From Cyclospora cayetanensis (lineage: Eukaryota > Apicomplexa > Conoidasida > Eucoccidiorida > Eimeriidae), in assembly GCF_002999335.1 (NCBI RefSeq), contig NW_020312303.1:62001-126000 (forward strand): a stretch of DNA of 64,000 nucleotides, read 5' to 3'. The stretch's first letter is position 1, and each line of letters begins with the position of its first letter. The notes beneath the pieces were generated by a model. It was not told the origin of the DNA. It saw only the letters and a list, made by a program, of their open reading frames with translations, and made no database searches. Below are positions 39,101-52,112 of the stretch, piece by piece. The translations under genes and the position numbers were made by a program.

Positions 39101-42100
39101 GTGCACCTAAGCAGCAGAATGTGCATATTTTCCTTAAATATCGCCATATCCTACAAACTACACGGCCTGTGCATCAGTGTCCGAAGGTGATAAATTAACA
39201 ATCATGAGGCAAGAAAGGATTGGCTACGGTGTTCTGGCCTTCTAGAGTCCAGTCACAGTTTCATTCATGAATAAGCCTGAGCTACATGCAGCATGCTTCA
39301 AAGTATACTTCATGGTACACAATTGGAATGCCAGTGTGTGCCTGAAGGACACGCTGTTGAAAGGTGCTCTGGAAGGCACCTACTGGTGTGCCCCTGCAGA
39401 CGCAGAGTTAGTAAAAGACTGTAGCGCGATAAAAAAGGCACTAAACCGGACTTGATATTACAGTTCAGGGGCCTGTCACAACTGCTGCGTTGGAAGAAAA
39501 CCCGTTTGCAACCCACCGATTTGTTCCCCGTACTTGCTCCCACCGTTACGAACAACAGAGACTTCGTGCGCAAGGAGTTATCAGAAAAGACATCAGGAAA
39601 TTATTTAGCACAAGCGATCTTAAATGCTAGGGAAGAGGTCAGCTGTGCTGCTTTCTAGCCATCTGACCGTCGGGTGTCGGAATAAAAGGATTCACGGCAG
39701 GGAGTATTTAATTCGCGGGGGAACACTATCCTTTGGTGATTGAAGAGGTTCTGCCAAAAAATTTAGAATTGTGACCAGCACTCAAAGCAACAAAATTTCG
39801 CAAAGGAATTTACCCAGCTGAGCAGCGTAGGTATTTCTGGCTACAATTTTAATTAAGGGGACGCATGCGTCGTTTGAAGGTGGATGGTTTCATATGTCCT
39901 TGCAACGGTTTGGCTTTTCCGAGTGCAAAGTGTTTGTACATTAGGTCATCATTGCTTGGGTGCTCGCAACGGGCTTGCGCTTTGCTAAAACCAGATCCTT
40001 CTCGAACCAGTATTCTGTTGCGTGCCACTTCTGCTAAGGTCCTCCAGCACCTTCAACTAGTCGCTGCCCACTGCCGAGAGGAGCCCAAATGCCGGAGCTG
40101 CTGCAGAACAATAATCTTCACAGAAAGGTGAGCGTGACGGTATCAAAGTTGAAAGTTGCGGAGCATGGTCGGTCATGCCCTATCTTTCAGAATTACACAT
40201 AAAGCTCACGCGTGAAAGATAGCGTCATTCGCCGAGTAATCCTACAATGCGGCCGAACATGAAATATGGGAGGTCTTTGAGGGGCTCTTGCTAAACTATG
40301 CAGTAATGGAGCAACAGTCGCAGCCTCGTTACCTGCTGATACCCAGACGCTCCGCAAAGTGTCTGTGCGCTGCGCTGTGTAGTGTTACCGCACAAGGATT
40401 CCTCAGAGATACACAGTCAATCCCCGACCCCTGAAGACGTACCCATGTCTTCAAATAAAGTGCAGTCGAGGTGCATGTGCATACTGCTGCTGAATGCGAA
40501 TAGAGGAATCTGGAGCTGGACACAATGCGCTAGGCCAAGCAGAAGATGGCAAAAGATTTCTTGAAAGGGGACAAATTAGCTAAAGAAGACTCTGAAGGGA
40601 GTAGCTAAAGAAATTTTGCTGCGATAGCTTTGGTCACTCCGCACCATTCCGTCGTTGAAACAAAATATCAGGACAGGCTTCTCCTGTTTCCCCTACAGAA
40701 GGTGAATTAGAAGTTCTGCATTTGCAGGAAAAATACGGTCTGAACCAGTGAGGATCGACGGTGCAGTGTGGCCCTTTGCAGAGATATCTAGCATTTTGGA
40801 GCCTTCCTCAATATACAAGGATGCGCGAGCGAATAATAATCGCTGGAAATGTACGTGGTTCTAGTGACTTAGATCCTCCACCTGACCCCTAGGAAAGCCC
40901 AGAAAGCGCGGGTTCCGCGAAAAGCAATCACCCTGCATTTTAAATAGGTCTATGGGTGGCTGCCTTGCTGTTTCTTGAGTGGAGAAAAGAGCCGCCAGAG
41001 ATAGTAATACACTTGAGGAAGATAACCCCGTCCTGCCCTAGGGCCAAGGTTTCATGAAGCGTCAAACAGTCTCTCTAGCGGAACGAGCTCTACTTGTAAT
41101 ATGTATTTAGGCAGCCGCGTAAGGATATATTCACAGGTGTAAGCTTCAGGGCTGCTGTTCTGAAGCCTGGCATGCGCATTGCGCCGAAGTGCCGCAGCCC
41201 AATGTAACCTCGTAAAGCAGCCTTAGGAGGCGTAGCTTATAGGATGACAGGCTGGTAGTGCGATAAATCTTCTACAGCTTAGTCTAAACCTGGTCGCCAC
41301 GCAGAATCCCTCATTCACTTCTCTCTCATTGCTCGTGTTGAAGTAGTAGAGCCAAAGATTGCTCCGGCCTTCACGTTGAGCCCAGCCCTTAACCTAGTAA
41401 GCAAATGCTTTAATGCTTTTGAAAAATACAAATTAAGGGAGCAGTATACATATGTATAATTATTCAGTCCTGCTGGGCTTCGGGTTGGGTTGGGCTTTAC
41501 CAGTTCAACTTACAGCCACTGCAAGTAGGTAGCTGGCCGTTTTGGTATTCCGTTGGTCCGACCAGTTGATTGCCTTCTCCATGCATTCATGCTATAATCG
41601 TACCCCAGAGTGATTTTGTTGATTTTACTCCACGTATGCATTATAGGTCAGTGATTCTTTTCCTTTGTCATCAAATTACCTTTCAGCATGGGGACCCTCG
41701 CAGCCTTCATCATCCCTATTTGTGCAAAAGTGTACTACCCCTTTAAAGTCGACCCTATGCGTTTGCTTTCCAAGGGTGATTTTGGCTCCCTAGAAGTTTT
41801 GGCCCTCAAAGAATAGTGTATATTAGGTGTAGATCGAGATGTGTCAAGTCAAAAGACTGATGCCACTGGTACGCGAAAAGGGAAGATAAGACATACATCA
41901 GTATACACAAAAGTCAAAGCTATGTGTATATACCTAGGCAAAACCACGGTTTTTAGGGGGAAACTTGGGAGAAGGGCATTTCTGTTGTTTCAAGTTCCTT
42001 CCCCGAAGTGCGCAATCAAAGGTGAAGTCACCTTTCGACTTCAACCTTGGTTACTACCTGCTCGCCATTCCGTAAAGGTCACTCGCGAGGGATTTCCTCT

Positions 42101-42795
42101 GCGTAGATTTGTTTGGCGATAGGCCGTTCGGTCATCCAAGGCTCTTCCTACCACTCCACCTGAAAGAACCACAGCGCCCAAAGCAGTAGGCATTTTGAGA
42201 TCTAAGAAGATAGGCTGCAGGGCATCCTGGGGTCAGTGGATGGCTAATTGATGTGCAAGCACAGCCTTTCAACGGGCATCAGTACAAGGGGCCTGTATGG
42301 AGGCGCTTGAGCAGCTTCGCCCACTATATATGCCGCATGGCTTTGCAAGTGTCCAACCTAGTGTAAAAAGACTGTCGTTCCATCATAAATTTACATTTGA
42401 CACGCTAGTGGGACACGTACCAAGAATGCCTTTGTGGGCGACAGCGTACTGTTTCTCCGCTAACCAGAATGCAAAGCTGTTTGGATCTACTGGCCGAGTT
42501 TCCACCTGTCTGGTAGGCTCTGGTGGAGCAGCATGGGTAGCGGCTCCGGTGCTTTTGGGTGCAGTGGCTTTTGAAGACGCCATAACAATTGGTGCTTCAA
42601 GAAGCATTCTGTGGAAGTCTGTGGTGCATACACAAGATACATATGAGACCCAAGGGTCCTACCTGTCCTTCCAAGCTTCCAATTCCAAGTTTGACTACCG
42701 TTTTCATGCAGTAAAAGACCAGGTTTGCGGGCATAGCGCACTTCATTGAACATGGTAGTACTTACCCCTTTGCCATAGGCTTGATTTATGGGCTT
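33101..42795. other. Long gene-poor stretch
   Basis: I could not support any gene in these 9.7 kb. Frames of about 100 codons exist (35065-35396, 35604-35885, 35874-36206, 37444-37752, 41841-42122, 42297-42749), but they overlap antisense frames and show no domain or in-phase splicing. Minus-strand 36206-35874 contains a short sequence resembling an IQ motif (ITIQRAWRRKKQ), probably by chance. Minus-strand 42607-42383 encodes a Pro/Thr-rich segment just downstream of the filamin-repeat gene and could be an unrecognised exon or gag relic. Parts may be decayed retroelement DNA. Confidence 0.4.
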
Positions 42796-45700
42796 CTACA
42801 GGCTCTCTCTCGCACGCAGTGAGAGCCTCTCGCCGAGCGTGCTTTTTCCTGCATCATCAGCAACAAATGGTTGTAGCCGCATTGCCACAGCGAGAAATTT
42901 TGAAGCCATGCGCATGCAGGCTTGTGCTGTGCGTGGGAACTCAATGACACGCAGCCGATTCAGACCCTCCATAATGGCAGCGACGTACAGCCGGTTGCTC
43001 GTTAGTTTCAGGACTTGGCGCGTATTGGTATTAAGGGCTCTCTGCTCCATTTCAAGTGCGTGCTCTCGTGATTTCAAGTCCAGCGCAAGCTCAGACATAT
43101 ACGAAGATATCTGTTCTTTGATTTTCTTCTCCCGAACCCTGAGTTCGCGCTCCTTGGCCTGCAGTTGGGAGTGCACCTGTACAACGCAGTCATCAGAAAC
43201 ACTACGCATGCATAACCACGTGGCCAAGCGTCTTCGCACGCAACAAGGGCACCGCCGCTCGCCAGCCCCCACCACACGCCATGCAGCAAAGAAGGTGAAT
43301 TATTTGTACGAACGAGCCAACACGCCTCCTAGGGTGTGGAGTCCTCCACCTGTATGAGCTTTGCACGTCGCTCTTTGTGAGCGCGCTTGATCTCGACGGG
43401 GTCCTCAAGCTCAAAAGTGACAGGTAGCGAATCGGCCACTCGATGTTGCAGACTTTTGTAAGTTGTGTGGAGCTGCTTTTGGATCTGCGCAAACATTCAG
43501 AGGCTTTTTTTCGCGCCCCAGTAAACTTTCGTGAGGACCATCCGCGGAAGCCTATCGAGCACTCTTCGACACCCACCACGAAGTAGGGAACCCCAACCCA
43601 GCCTACCTGTGCCACACTCTTTGTGAGTCTGTCGAAGTCCGCTTTGCCGAAGTCTTCGATCTTGGCGTGAAGCAACCCAGCCGAGACATGACGCTTGATA
43701 CAGTCAAGCATGTTCTCTAGATCTTCCTGAACGAGAGTCCTAGCACACAGCACTATTCAAAGCCATCACCACGCTGGAAATCGTGGGCGTGCAGCGGACT
43801 GCACTGGAGGCTGCACAGTCTGGAGAGGAAGCAAATCTCGGGGGTTACGAGCGGCCTGCGCTCAGGAAGCGGCACGTACTTCCCTATCCGCGAGATCCCT
43901 CAAGCACAGCTTCAGCTGTCTCCGCATCTCTGCAACAGGACACGCAAGCCGCTACGGAAAACTTGACCCCAGCAGTGGTTCCAATGCGCCTCCGACAACC
44001 AAGTTGCCATTCAAGAGTGCAAACCGGCGCGTTCCATGGCCATGCGTGTGCAGACACTCCGTCTTGAAGCATCCTGGGAGCTCTTGAAGGTGTGTCCAGG
44101 CGGCCGAGTGGCTTCAATAAGGGGCAATTGGAAATTCATGATTGGAAAGGGATTTTTTCTACGTTATCGGCTGGGAAGCGCGAAGCAGACACAGGAGTCA
44201 CCCTGGGAAAGCAGTGTGGTGCTCGCTCACCTGCCAAGTGATGGGGCGTTAAGTCCACCTGCCACGGAAAGCAGCAACGCACGTGCAGGAGCAGGCTGTA
44301 GCGATGCGCAAGCGCGGCTAGAATCTACTAGAGTGTCAGTGAGAAAATTTGGAGCAGCGACAACGCGCGGTACTTGCCGCAACCTATCTGTTCTTGCTGC
44401 CCGTCACCATCTACCTGAGCTTCCTTACGTTTGCAGGCGCTAGTCGGTCCATGAGTTTCCTCAAGAGATCGTGCGTCTCTGCCGTACTAGGGAACGGAGG
44501 AACGGTAGGCAGCTTCGGCGAAATGGTTTCCTCCATGCGACTGGAAAATTTGTTCATCGCTCCGATAAGACTTTTGGACGGGTTCATGAGGTCCATCATG
44601 GTGAATGCTTTGGGCTTGGGCTGCGAGGCATTGGTGGTAAGGCAAAACGTCGCTAGCCACACACTTCGCAAAAACGTATCTAGCAGTGAATGCCTTTCAG
44701 CGAAAAACTCCAATCGACTAACTTATTTGAAGTGCGAAAAAAACCTTGCAAAGGCGCCTTGTGGTCCCACTGTTCTCAATGGAGCCTTACTGCCATGCAG
44801 TTCAAACGGCTTGACACGGCTAGGGGTGTTACAGTTCGAGGAAACTACAAACTAGTCTTTCCGCCTTTGCGCATTATAGAGTGCATGCAATGTTGGGGTG
44901 TTTCAAATGTAGAGGCCTTCATACCTTCGGAGACGGACGCGGAGTGGCTTCGGGAAACGGCTTGGGGTAGAAAGGAGAACCCTGAATGTGTTGTCCATAG
45001 CATCTGACTGCGCAAAGTATTCGAGAGAGATCCACGCAGCAGGCTAATTTTAGAAAATCGAGAGAATTCTCGATCGCAATGAACGCAGACGCTATGACAT
45101 GCTCGAAGGAAGCACAAGAAGCTCCTGCGCCGGCATACTCACTATTGAGCTGGCAGTACTGTGATTCACACCCAGCACGCACGAAAAACTTCACTCGGTA
45201 CTGCACACAAGGCCGCAACAGCAACAAACTGCTTAAAAGTACAGTAAATGCACACTGGCACTGGTCTACTCTGCGAGTGGCCAAATCTTCGGAAAAGAGC
45301 GCTCTGCACGCGCGAGGGGGCTTGTTATAAGGCCTCACCAATCCATCGTTGAAGTCCAGCGTCTCGACAACATTTATCGCACCCAGACCCTCCACGCAAA
45401 GCGCGTCGCCTCCACTGCGGCATCCACAAATGCGCAAGGGGGTGCGCAAAGCAAAGGCAAATGAGCAAAGGACAAGTCGTGACGGCCCCGTAGACGGCCA
45501 AAGAAACCGGGCTAAGTTCTCTCCAAAGGAGCAGCGGTTTTTGTTTCTATGTACCATTTGATGTTGTTTCCATGTGCGTCACGCGCTTGAATGACAAAAT
45601 CCTGCAAATAAAGAGGCAGGGCCAGCCGCTCAAACTGATTTCTTGGAGGCGATGCTTCTTTGAATAGGCGCACGTGCACAGACTCGTAAACGCTACGGAG

Positions 45701-48488
45701 GAGCCGCCGCTAGACGTCCTATGCTCATCGCGCAGCGGGAAAGCCACAGACAAATTCTACAGAGCTGCGCTCTTTTCGCCGGCATCCCTGGGAGACAGGA
45801 ATGCGGGGTGGAGGCCAGGGCAAGCAGTACACTGAAGCACAGCCTGCCGCAAGCCGATCTCGGCGGGATGAGAAACCCACGTTCATTTCTCCATTTCTTC
45901 CAAAAAACTTTAGGCTTTCCCCGTGAGCCACAGTTTGCGAGGGGTCAATCCTTCCAGGTACTACAGAAACGATGTAAGGAGAAGCTGCACATTGGCACGG
46001 CAACACACATGGGATCGTTGGGGGAACGGCTCCGGGGAGGCTCGTTGCACCCCGTGCAGCTCGGCCCCTCTGCAGTTATGCGCCTACAGGCAACAGGATA
46101 TTTGTCGTCCAAAAGAATGGTCACTTGGTGGCGGACGGCAACAGAGCACGAGAAGAATACCTGAGTGCCCAAGACACAGGGGCTAAGCGAACTGGAGTGT
46201 AAGCTCTCGCAAGCTGGTCTCTCTGGTGACGCAACAAGCCTAAGCGTCGGTGGAAATTGCTCTGACGCTTAGCAGAGCGTTCGAGTACCTTTCTGCAGCC
46301 TCCCGCCGGGCGCTCTCTTGTGTGGAACGCGGGTGATTGGGGGGATCTCCACTACTACTACTACTACCACTACCACCCCTGCAGGGTTTGGGCAGACAGA
46401 CAGTGCCGCCGCTCACTCACGGTGCAACTTCCGTCCTCGTTGTCGAGGACTTGCGCAACTGAAGGCTTTTCTAGAGAGTTTTCCCCAGTGGAATCCCTCC
46501 CGCCGCGACGGCGGGGGTCCAGCTCTGGTAGCAAGCTCCCTTCTTCGCCCCGATGCGGGTCCTCCACCGGGTGTACATACACCACGAATCGCGCACCTCC
46601 GTGAGGGGCGAAGCGACCATCTACTGTGACCGCTTGTATAAAGAACTGCGCGCAACACCACCGAGACTGCAGCGAAAAGGCACAGTGCACCTTGGATGTA
46701 TCTGGGATGGAGAGGTGAGCTCGCGCTGAACGCAGCCCAGAACGAAATGCGACCACTGCTCAACCTACTTCAGAAAGAACGCCAGCAATGCGCTTTTCCA
46801 GTCCTGGACCGTACACCCGACACTGGGCTGGATCTACCGGCGTTGGCATTGAGAGACCTTCTCCTCTTTCGAGGTCCTAAACGCCACAGGCAGTCCCCAA
46901 GCATCTTCACTCACGCAGGATGCAGCCTCCGAAGGCTTTTGAACGGTTCCCTTGGTGCAACCAAGCAGCGCCTATGCTACACATTTGCACGTTGGCGAGT
47001 GGCGCAGTTGCGCGCCACGCAATACGAACTCAAGGGGTGCTTTGAAGTCTCAAGCTTCCCCAAAGCATCAGGGCATTAGGAGCCTCGCAACCAGCAAGCC
47101 CGATGGGGGCAGAGGAGACACAGGAGCCGCTCGCGCGAGTCGGCGAGTCTTTTGCAGCTTTACGCTTCTTTACAGTGGAGGAGTGGCGAAAAAACGGCAC
47201 TCCACAGAGCAGATTATGAACTCCTTCATGGCAACCCAACACCGATTGCAAGTGCACCCATGAGGCACTCGCGCGGTGTACGTACATCTTCAAGTTCTGG
47301 AGTAAGTGAAGGTTTAGAAAGAACTCTGCGCATATACAAAGGACGCCTTTCGCAGTGGTAAAGACAAGCAATCAAGGAAAGAAGCCCAAAAGGCGGGCAG
47401 TTCAGTGTCCATACACCAGAAACCCTCGAAGTCTAGGGGTGCTGTGTAAGGCCAGCACTAGGGGCCTCCCCAGGCGGAGATCGCAGGTTCTTTGGCTGGC
47501 AAGTGCGTCTTTCTGTCAATCAAGCTGCCCTTACTCGAAGGCGTTCAAGTCTGTGTACTTGCGAAGTACATCTAATGAAGGCACAGACACGCAGTCCACA
47601 AGCAGGGTCAGTCGACACACACTGCTGCACCCGATGTGTCGACAACTGGGGCAAGCCGTCTCAGTGAAGCGCGTCAAGAGGGGAGGCAGCGACTGCCTAT
47701 GGTGTGAGCAACGAGATTTGATTCTTCGATGCTGGCTGCAGTTGCCCATGTCGGTTCTCACCCCCAGCATCCAGTGCTGTGTCTCTGGTGATTAGCGTTT
47801 CCCAGGAGTTCTGCTGTTTGGACGCTCGTTCCCATGAAGCAGTGACGGGTGGCTCGGGTCGGAGTTCACTGTCAGAAGATTTTGCGAGGATTTTCTCAAG
47901 GAAAGCCCCCCACTTCAGGCTGCGTGCGGGCGCTGTGTCGGCGTCTACGGAAGCACTCCTTGGTGTGTGGCTTTCGAAATCCAAGCTGATGACAGAGTCC
48001 ACGCTTTGAGTAGAACTAGTGGCTCTGACTGGACTCTTCTCAGCAGACGGCCGTTCAGTTTCACGGAGCGGCGTTCGCGGCAGTGGAGGGCTTTCCTGCG
48101 TCGGCGTGGTGATCGCCTTGAACTCTGAGTGCCCCCCCTGCCCTGCATCTTCTTCGGGGAGGCGCTTTTCGAAAGACATCATTGTTTTGGAGGCTACTTG
48201 CGTAGACGCTACAGACGCGTTGCCTCTGTCTTGAGGAGCTAGGGGTTTTCCCTCTGACGAAGGGGGACTACTGCTGCTTTCGGCCGAGATTCGAGCCGCC
48301 GATTCAAAAGCTGCACTTGTTGGAGTCTTGCTGCTTGCCCCTAACTTGGAGGCGAGGTGCGATATGCTCTTGCGCATGTTCGAGACTGACAAATTTCTCA
48401 GCCCCTTCGTCACACCTGGAAGGAGGGAGCCTTCACGGCTCAACCAGCCATCAGTTTCCTGGTGGGAGGTTGACGTGGAAAGCTTCAT
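42796..48488 (-). CDS. Filamin-repeat and coiled-coil protein (16 exons, about 825 aa)
   Basis: Proposed exons, 5' to 3' on minus: 48488-47762, 47223-47174, 46876-46769, 46645-46421, 46160-46088, 45984-45881, 45601-45555, 45414-45339, 45200-45143, 45007-44925, 44620-44429, 44073-44025, 43929-43880, 43726-43607, 43484-43350, 43176-42796. All joins keep phase; exons 2 and 12 have weak splice signals. The first 242 residues are Ser/Thr/Pro-rich and probably disordered. Two filamin/ABP280-type Ig-like repeats follow: VYGPGLEK, FFIQAV and DNEDGSCTVFFSC, then SPYIVSVVPGRIDPSQTVA opening the next, FVIQARDAHGNNIKCGGD, FNDGLYRVKFFVRAG and YGQHIQGSPF. The C-terminal third is charged and helical, probably coiled coil. 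There is no signal peptide or membrane segment, which argues against the extracellular GEX2 type of filamin-repeat protein. A cytoskeletal or axonemal scaffold is an inference. Confidence 0.8.
46350..46378. repeat. CTA/CCA-rich microsatellite in an intron
   Basis: A short run of ACT/CTA triplets followed by CCA-type triplets lies in the intron between the proposed fourth and fifth exons of the filamin-repeat gene (46161-46420). It is not in coding sequence. On the transcribed strand it reads as a TAG/TGG run. Confidence 0.85.
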
Positions 48489-49236
48489 CGCTGTCTCTTA
48501 CAGGCTTTCCACTCGGGTTGCTGGGGATTAGCGCGTGGAATTTACCGCTGCTGGGGAGCGAAGCCACCAAAGGCGACGGCTGTTTGCAGTTAGCAATGGA
48601 AGAAGGAAAAGCACATAGAGAGACCCTGCCACGCGGCTCCACTCAGAACATTGCTAGACAAAAGCTAGCAGTTTCACTCACATCGTCACTGCTCAAAAGG
48701 TTGCAGGGCGTACACTACAGATTTTGCATCCAACCACGGATTTGCTCACTCCTGCCTGAAGACGAATGCTACGAACCGGCCCAAGTCGCCGCCGTGTTCT
48801 ATCAGCACTCAATGAATTGCAGAAAAACTGTTTAGCTCAAAACGAAAAAGCCCACTAAAACCTTATTTGGGCCTTACACCCGTCCACCCTGCGCACATTG
48901 CTGCTCGAGCTGCTTGTGGTCCTCCGCCCTGAAGTAATGCGATGAACGATTAACTAAAGGAAACTCCTTCTACAGCAATTTCAATGAAAAAAATGTTTTG
49001 GCTCAAAACCTTTCAAACGATACCAGCTGGGCTCTTCCTAATGGGTCAGAGTATGGGCGGCCGGAAATCATGGACGGACGACTGGCAGGGCATGCAGGTT
49101 CCTGAGTGCAGCTTCCTTGTTCTCTGATAGAACATGCATCTACAAGACCCCTTCAGTACTCGAAATTATTGGCATCAAAGTTTAATTCCGTTTCTGAAAT
49201 GCCGGCAGCCGAGGAACGTTGTTTCAACTCCACACG
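48489..49236. promoter_or_regulatory. Shared 5' flank between two divergent genes
   Basis: The filamin-repeat gene (ATG at 48488, minus) and the plus-strand gene with a leader peptide (ATG at 49237) start 748 bp apart and are transcribed away from each other. The interval has no convincing open frame, although a non-coding frame spans 48317-48835. It should hold both promoters and 5' UTRs. I did not identify a specific motif or TATA element, and apicomplexan promoters often lack one. Confidence 0.5.
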
Positions 49237-51807
49237 ATGTGCCCAGCAGCAGCCGTGCTTTTGCTGGTGCTAACGCTTAATGTGAAGGGGGCATTATCCC
49301 GAGCAGTTACACCCACCGGCTTCCACTTGCTGACTCCTGCTGGGTCGTGCGCCTTCCTTTCTGGAGGCTCCGGCTTCTCAAGCGGAAGACATGTTGCTGC
49401 AGATTCGAGGCGCACAACCAGTTTACGCAGGCGCGCACAGCCGCCAGCGGCACTCAACAGCCTCGACAGCACCTTTTTTCCCCCTTCCCACACTGCGCAC
49501 ACAGGGCTCTGCGTCCACAGATCCACCTCCCGAGTTGCCAGCTCGGAAAGGAGCCATGCGGATGGGCTGGAGAGACACCTGGAAAAGGCTGCTTGGGAGC
49601 AACATCTTTTGGGGGTGTGGCATTTGTACCTTCCTTCTTCTGTTTACGATGACTTCCATGCCCATCTAGGCTCTGACAGACTCAAACCGGTGCCGCTCTG
49701 GATTGGTGAGGATGGCAAAGTGGCGTGCCCTGACTTGAACTACGAGGGCACTGTCTCGCCTCGTCTTCTTTCGTCCAGGTCGTGCTCTTCTGACAGCGAG
49801 TGAGGCCCTTTGCTCTGCGATTTTTCAAGGCGATAATTTTGGGTTGACTCTTCTGCCAGAGCAGCTATCTCCCCGTGTGTGACTACTGAGGTCATGCAGA
49901 GCGCCCCTTCGCCTTGACACCGACTTCCGAAAGGCTTGAGCCAACTATTCCGGCCAGCTCCGGAGTATGCAGTAAAGTCGAAACATTGCTGCCAGCGTAT
50001 GAGTGCCTCCAACTAGGCCAGGTGGCTGAGCATGTGCGTATTCGCCTCCCAGGGTTTTGGTGCGTTTGGCTTCGACGTCTCTGAACGGTTCAGAACTTGA
50101 ACTCGAGGGAATTCTCGCCTCTTCCGCAGCGCCCACTGTCAGCCTCTGGAACGAGCAAGTGCAACTGCATGCGGCTGTCGCTGTGGGGGCCGTTTTCGCC
50201 CGCCCGATTCAGGTTGGCAGCCCCACTCGTGACACACCACGTGCAACGCCACGAGGAGACTTCCACCCCTGCTAGACGTTGCGCTGCTCGTCAGAACCTG
50301 TACAGTGCAACAAGCCGCTTGGCTCCAAGCCAGGGCTGCCTCACACGCCTTGCCAGCACCCTTCATAAAGACGGCTGCTGCATTGTTGCTGCATTGTTCT
50401 CACTATGTCTCCCTTCTTCATCAGTATTTCACAGATGTTTCTCTTAAGGCGTTACTCCGTGCATGGACAGCCAGTCTTCCCTAAGGTCGAAAAAGAGCCA
50501 AAAAGGGCAGCAGATAACGCGTAGCTACACACACGTGCTTGCAGCTACTTGAAGGCACCTGTGCATCTGCACTCTGTCGTTTCCCTACAGGACACAGCAG
50601 GCCGGTCTGCGGCATCCGATCTTCCAGAAAATGTGGAAGTTGTGAGTTTTTTTCGTGATTTTTTTTTACGTCTGAGGAGTTTGGAAAACTCCAAGTGCTG
50701 CTGGAGTGCCTCTGGTTTGGTGTACGCTCGCATAGGGTACTGCGCAGATAAGCGCTTTGGTAGCCTTGCAGCAGAGTCACTAAATAAATTGAACAAAAAT
50801 CCAGCAATCATTTCTTAGCACGCTGTCGAATCCCTTTCTCCCTACACTCGCACCATCGCAGTGAATAGCGGTTCTCCCCTTCCTGCTAGTGAGGTCAGCA
50901 CTCTCTTTATTCGTAACGCGTAGGCTACCTGTATATTCACCTACATGCTCAATTGCGCGCACATGAATCTGTGCGGGCGTCGTTGTTGGTTACTCAAGGT
51001 GCGCAGCTGTTCCACCTAACTGCCAATTTGCGCAACCTGTCGATCGTTTTGTTTCAGCGAGACAGCAGTGGACGCGTTGTACTAGCTGGCTCGATGGATG
51101 ATGCCTCGCACTCTGCTGAACAGAAACACCAAGAGCAAGCTACACATACTCCCAAGTCGTGGCAATACGTTGGCAACTTCACGGCATACAGGATTTTAGG
51201 CGAGGACCGCAATGAGCTGTAAGCCATTCCCCCAAGCCCCTCAGTATCAGCTCTGGGTGTAGCAACAGCGGAGTGGCTTTTTTCTGCATACGGAGCTGAA
51301 CAGGCCCTTTGTCATCTTTAGATTCTGTCGACCACCATATCTCTGAAATCCGGTGTATGTTTCTCGGCAAGCCTACTCTTGAGCGCGGTGCGGCTTGCGC
51401 TGTGGCATGCGGTCCGCCAGACGAATTCGTCACCCCTTTTTACAGTTTGGACCTCAGCGTATTTACAACATCGTAGATCCAGACACCCAGGATGTTGTGC
51501 ATGCATTTTGGAGGGCTGCCGGCGGACTTACGACATGCATCAACGGCACCCAGCTGCGGTGCGATACCCCTCGTGGACGCACATTTGATGCGATTCAGAA
51601 ACGGGTACGATATGGATTGAATGAATCGTTCTCTTTCGTACGCCGCTCTTCGTTCTGTTACCTTGTACTCCAGCTGCACTGGTAGGGAAGCAGTAAACGC
51701 CTGCGCTGTTGCACGCTGCAGCCCGTTTCCTACAATATATGCTCCACATACCTTGTGTTTGTTTACAGCTATCCCAAATCGTAAAGGAAAAAGTTTGCTG
51801 CCCGTGA
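49237..51807 (+). CDS. Spliced gene for a predicted secreted or apicoplast-targeted protein of unknown function
   Basis: The first exon (49237 to 49778 or to 49705) starts MCPAAAVLLLVLTLNVKGALS, a typical signal peptide (quoted here in pieces of family-neutral sequence; 21 residues trimmed to MCPAAAVLLLVLTLNVKG for reference). It is followed by a Ser/Arg/Thr-rich, acid-poor stretch like an apicoplast transit peptide. The body then begins near WEQHLLGVWHLYLPSSVYDD. In-phase continuation exons are 50053-50212 and 50591-50641. Less certain pieces lie at about 51016/51058-51222 and 51452-51603, and a last one at 51771-51807 ends CCP-TGA. Splicing of the later exons is unresolved. The body seems rich in beta-strand, with a GxW start like small barrel proteins, but no family could be named. 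Confidence 0.5.
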
Positions 51808-52081
51808 GTGTGCGGGCAGCAAAGCGCGGACGAAGGCTTCCCTTTTTAGAGAGCCTTCGCAGAAGCGACAGGTTCTACGAAGCTAAAGGAATACAGCCTT
51901 GCCTTGCTCTTACCTTTGCGATATCGAGACAAGTAAATATCCCATTGGCTTTGAGTCCTCTTCAGCGAATGATCCATATTGTGGCACTGACAACCTCAAA
52001 GGGCCTGGCGCTGCGCGAAGCACGTGGCTTGCACTGTCCCCTTGCAGCAGTTTGTGACGCTGGTCACCTTAGGAGGCTCTC

Positions 52082-52112
<31 letters not shown>

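Noticed and set aside
42297..42749. 150-codon plus-strand open frame next to the filamin-repeat gene
   Set aside because: The opposite strand is open in two frames as well, and neither shows a known domain; possible decayed element DNA.
43783..47795. Several plus-strand open frames over the filamin-repeat gene
   Set aside because: They are antisense shadows; the minus strand carries in-phase exons with filamin-repeat motifs.
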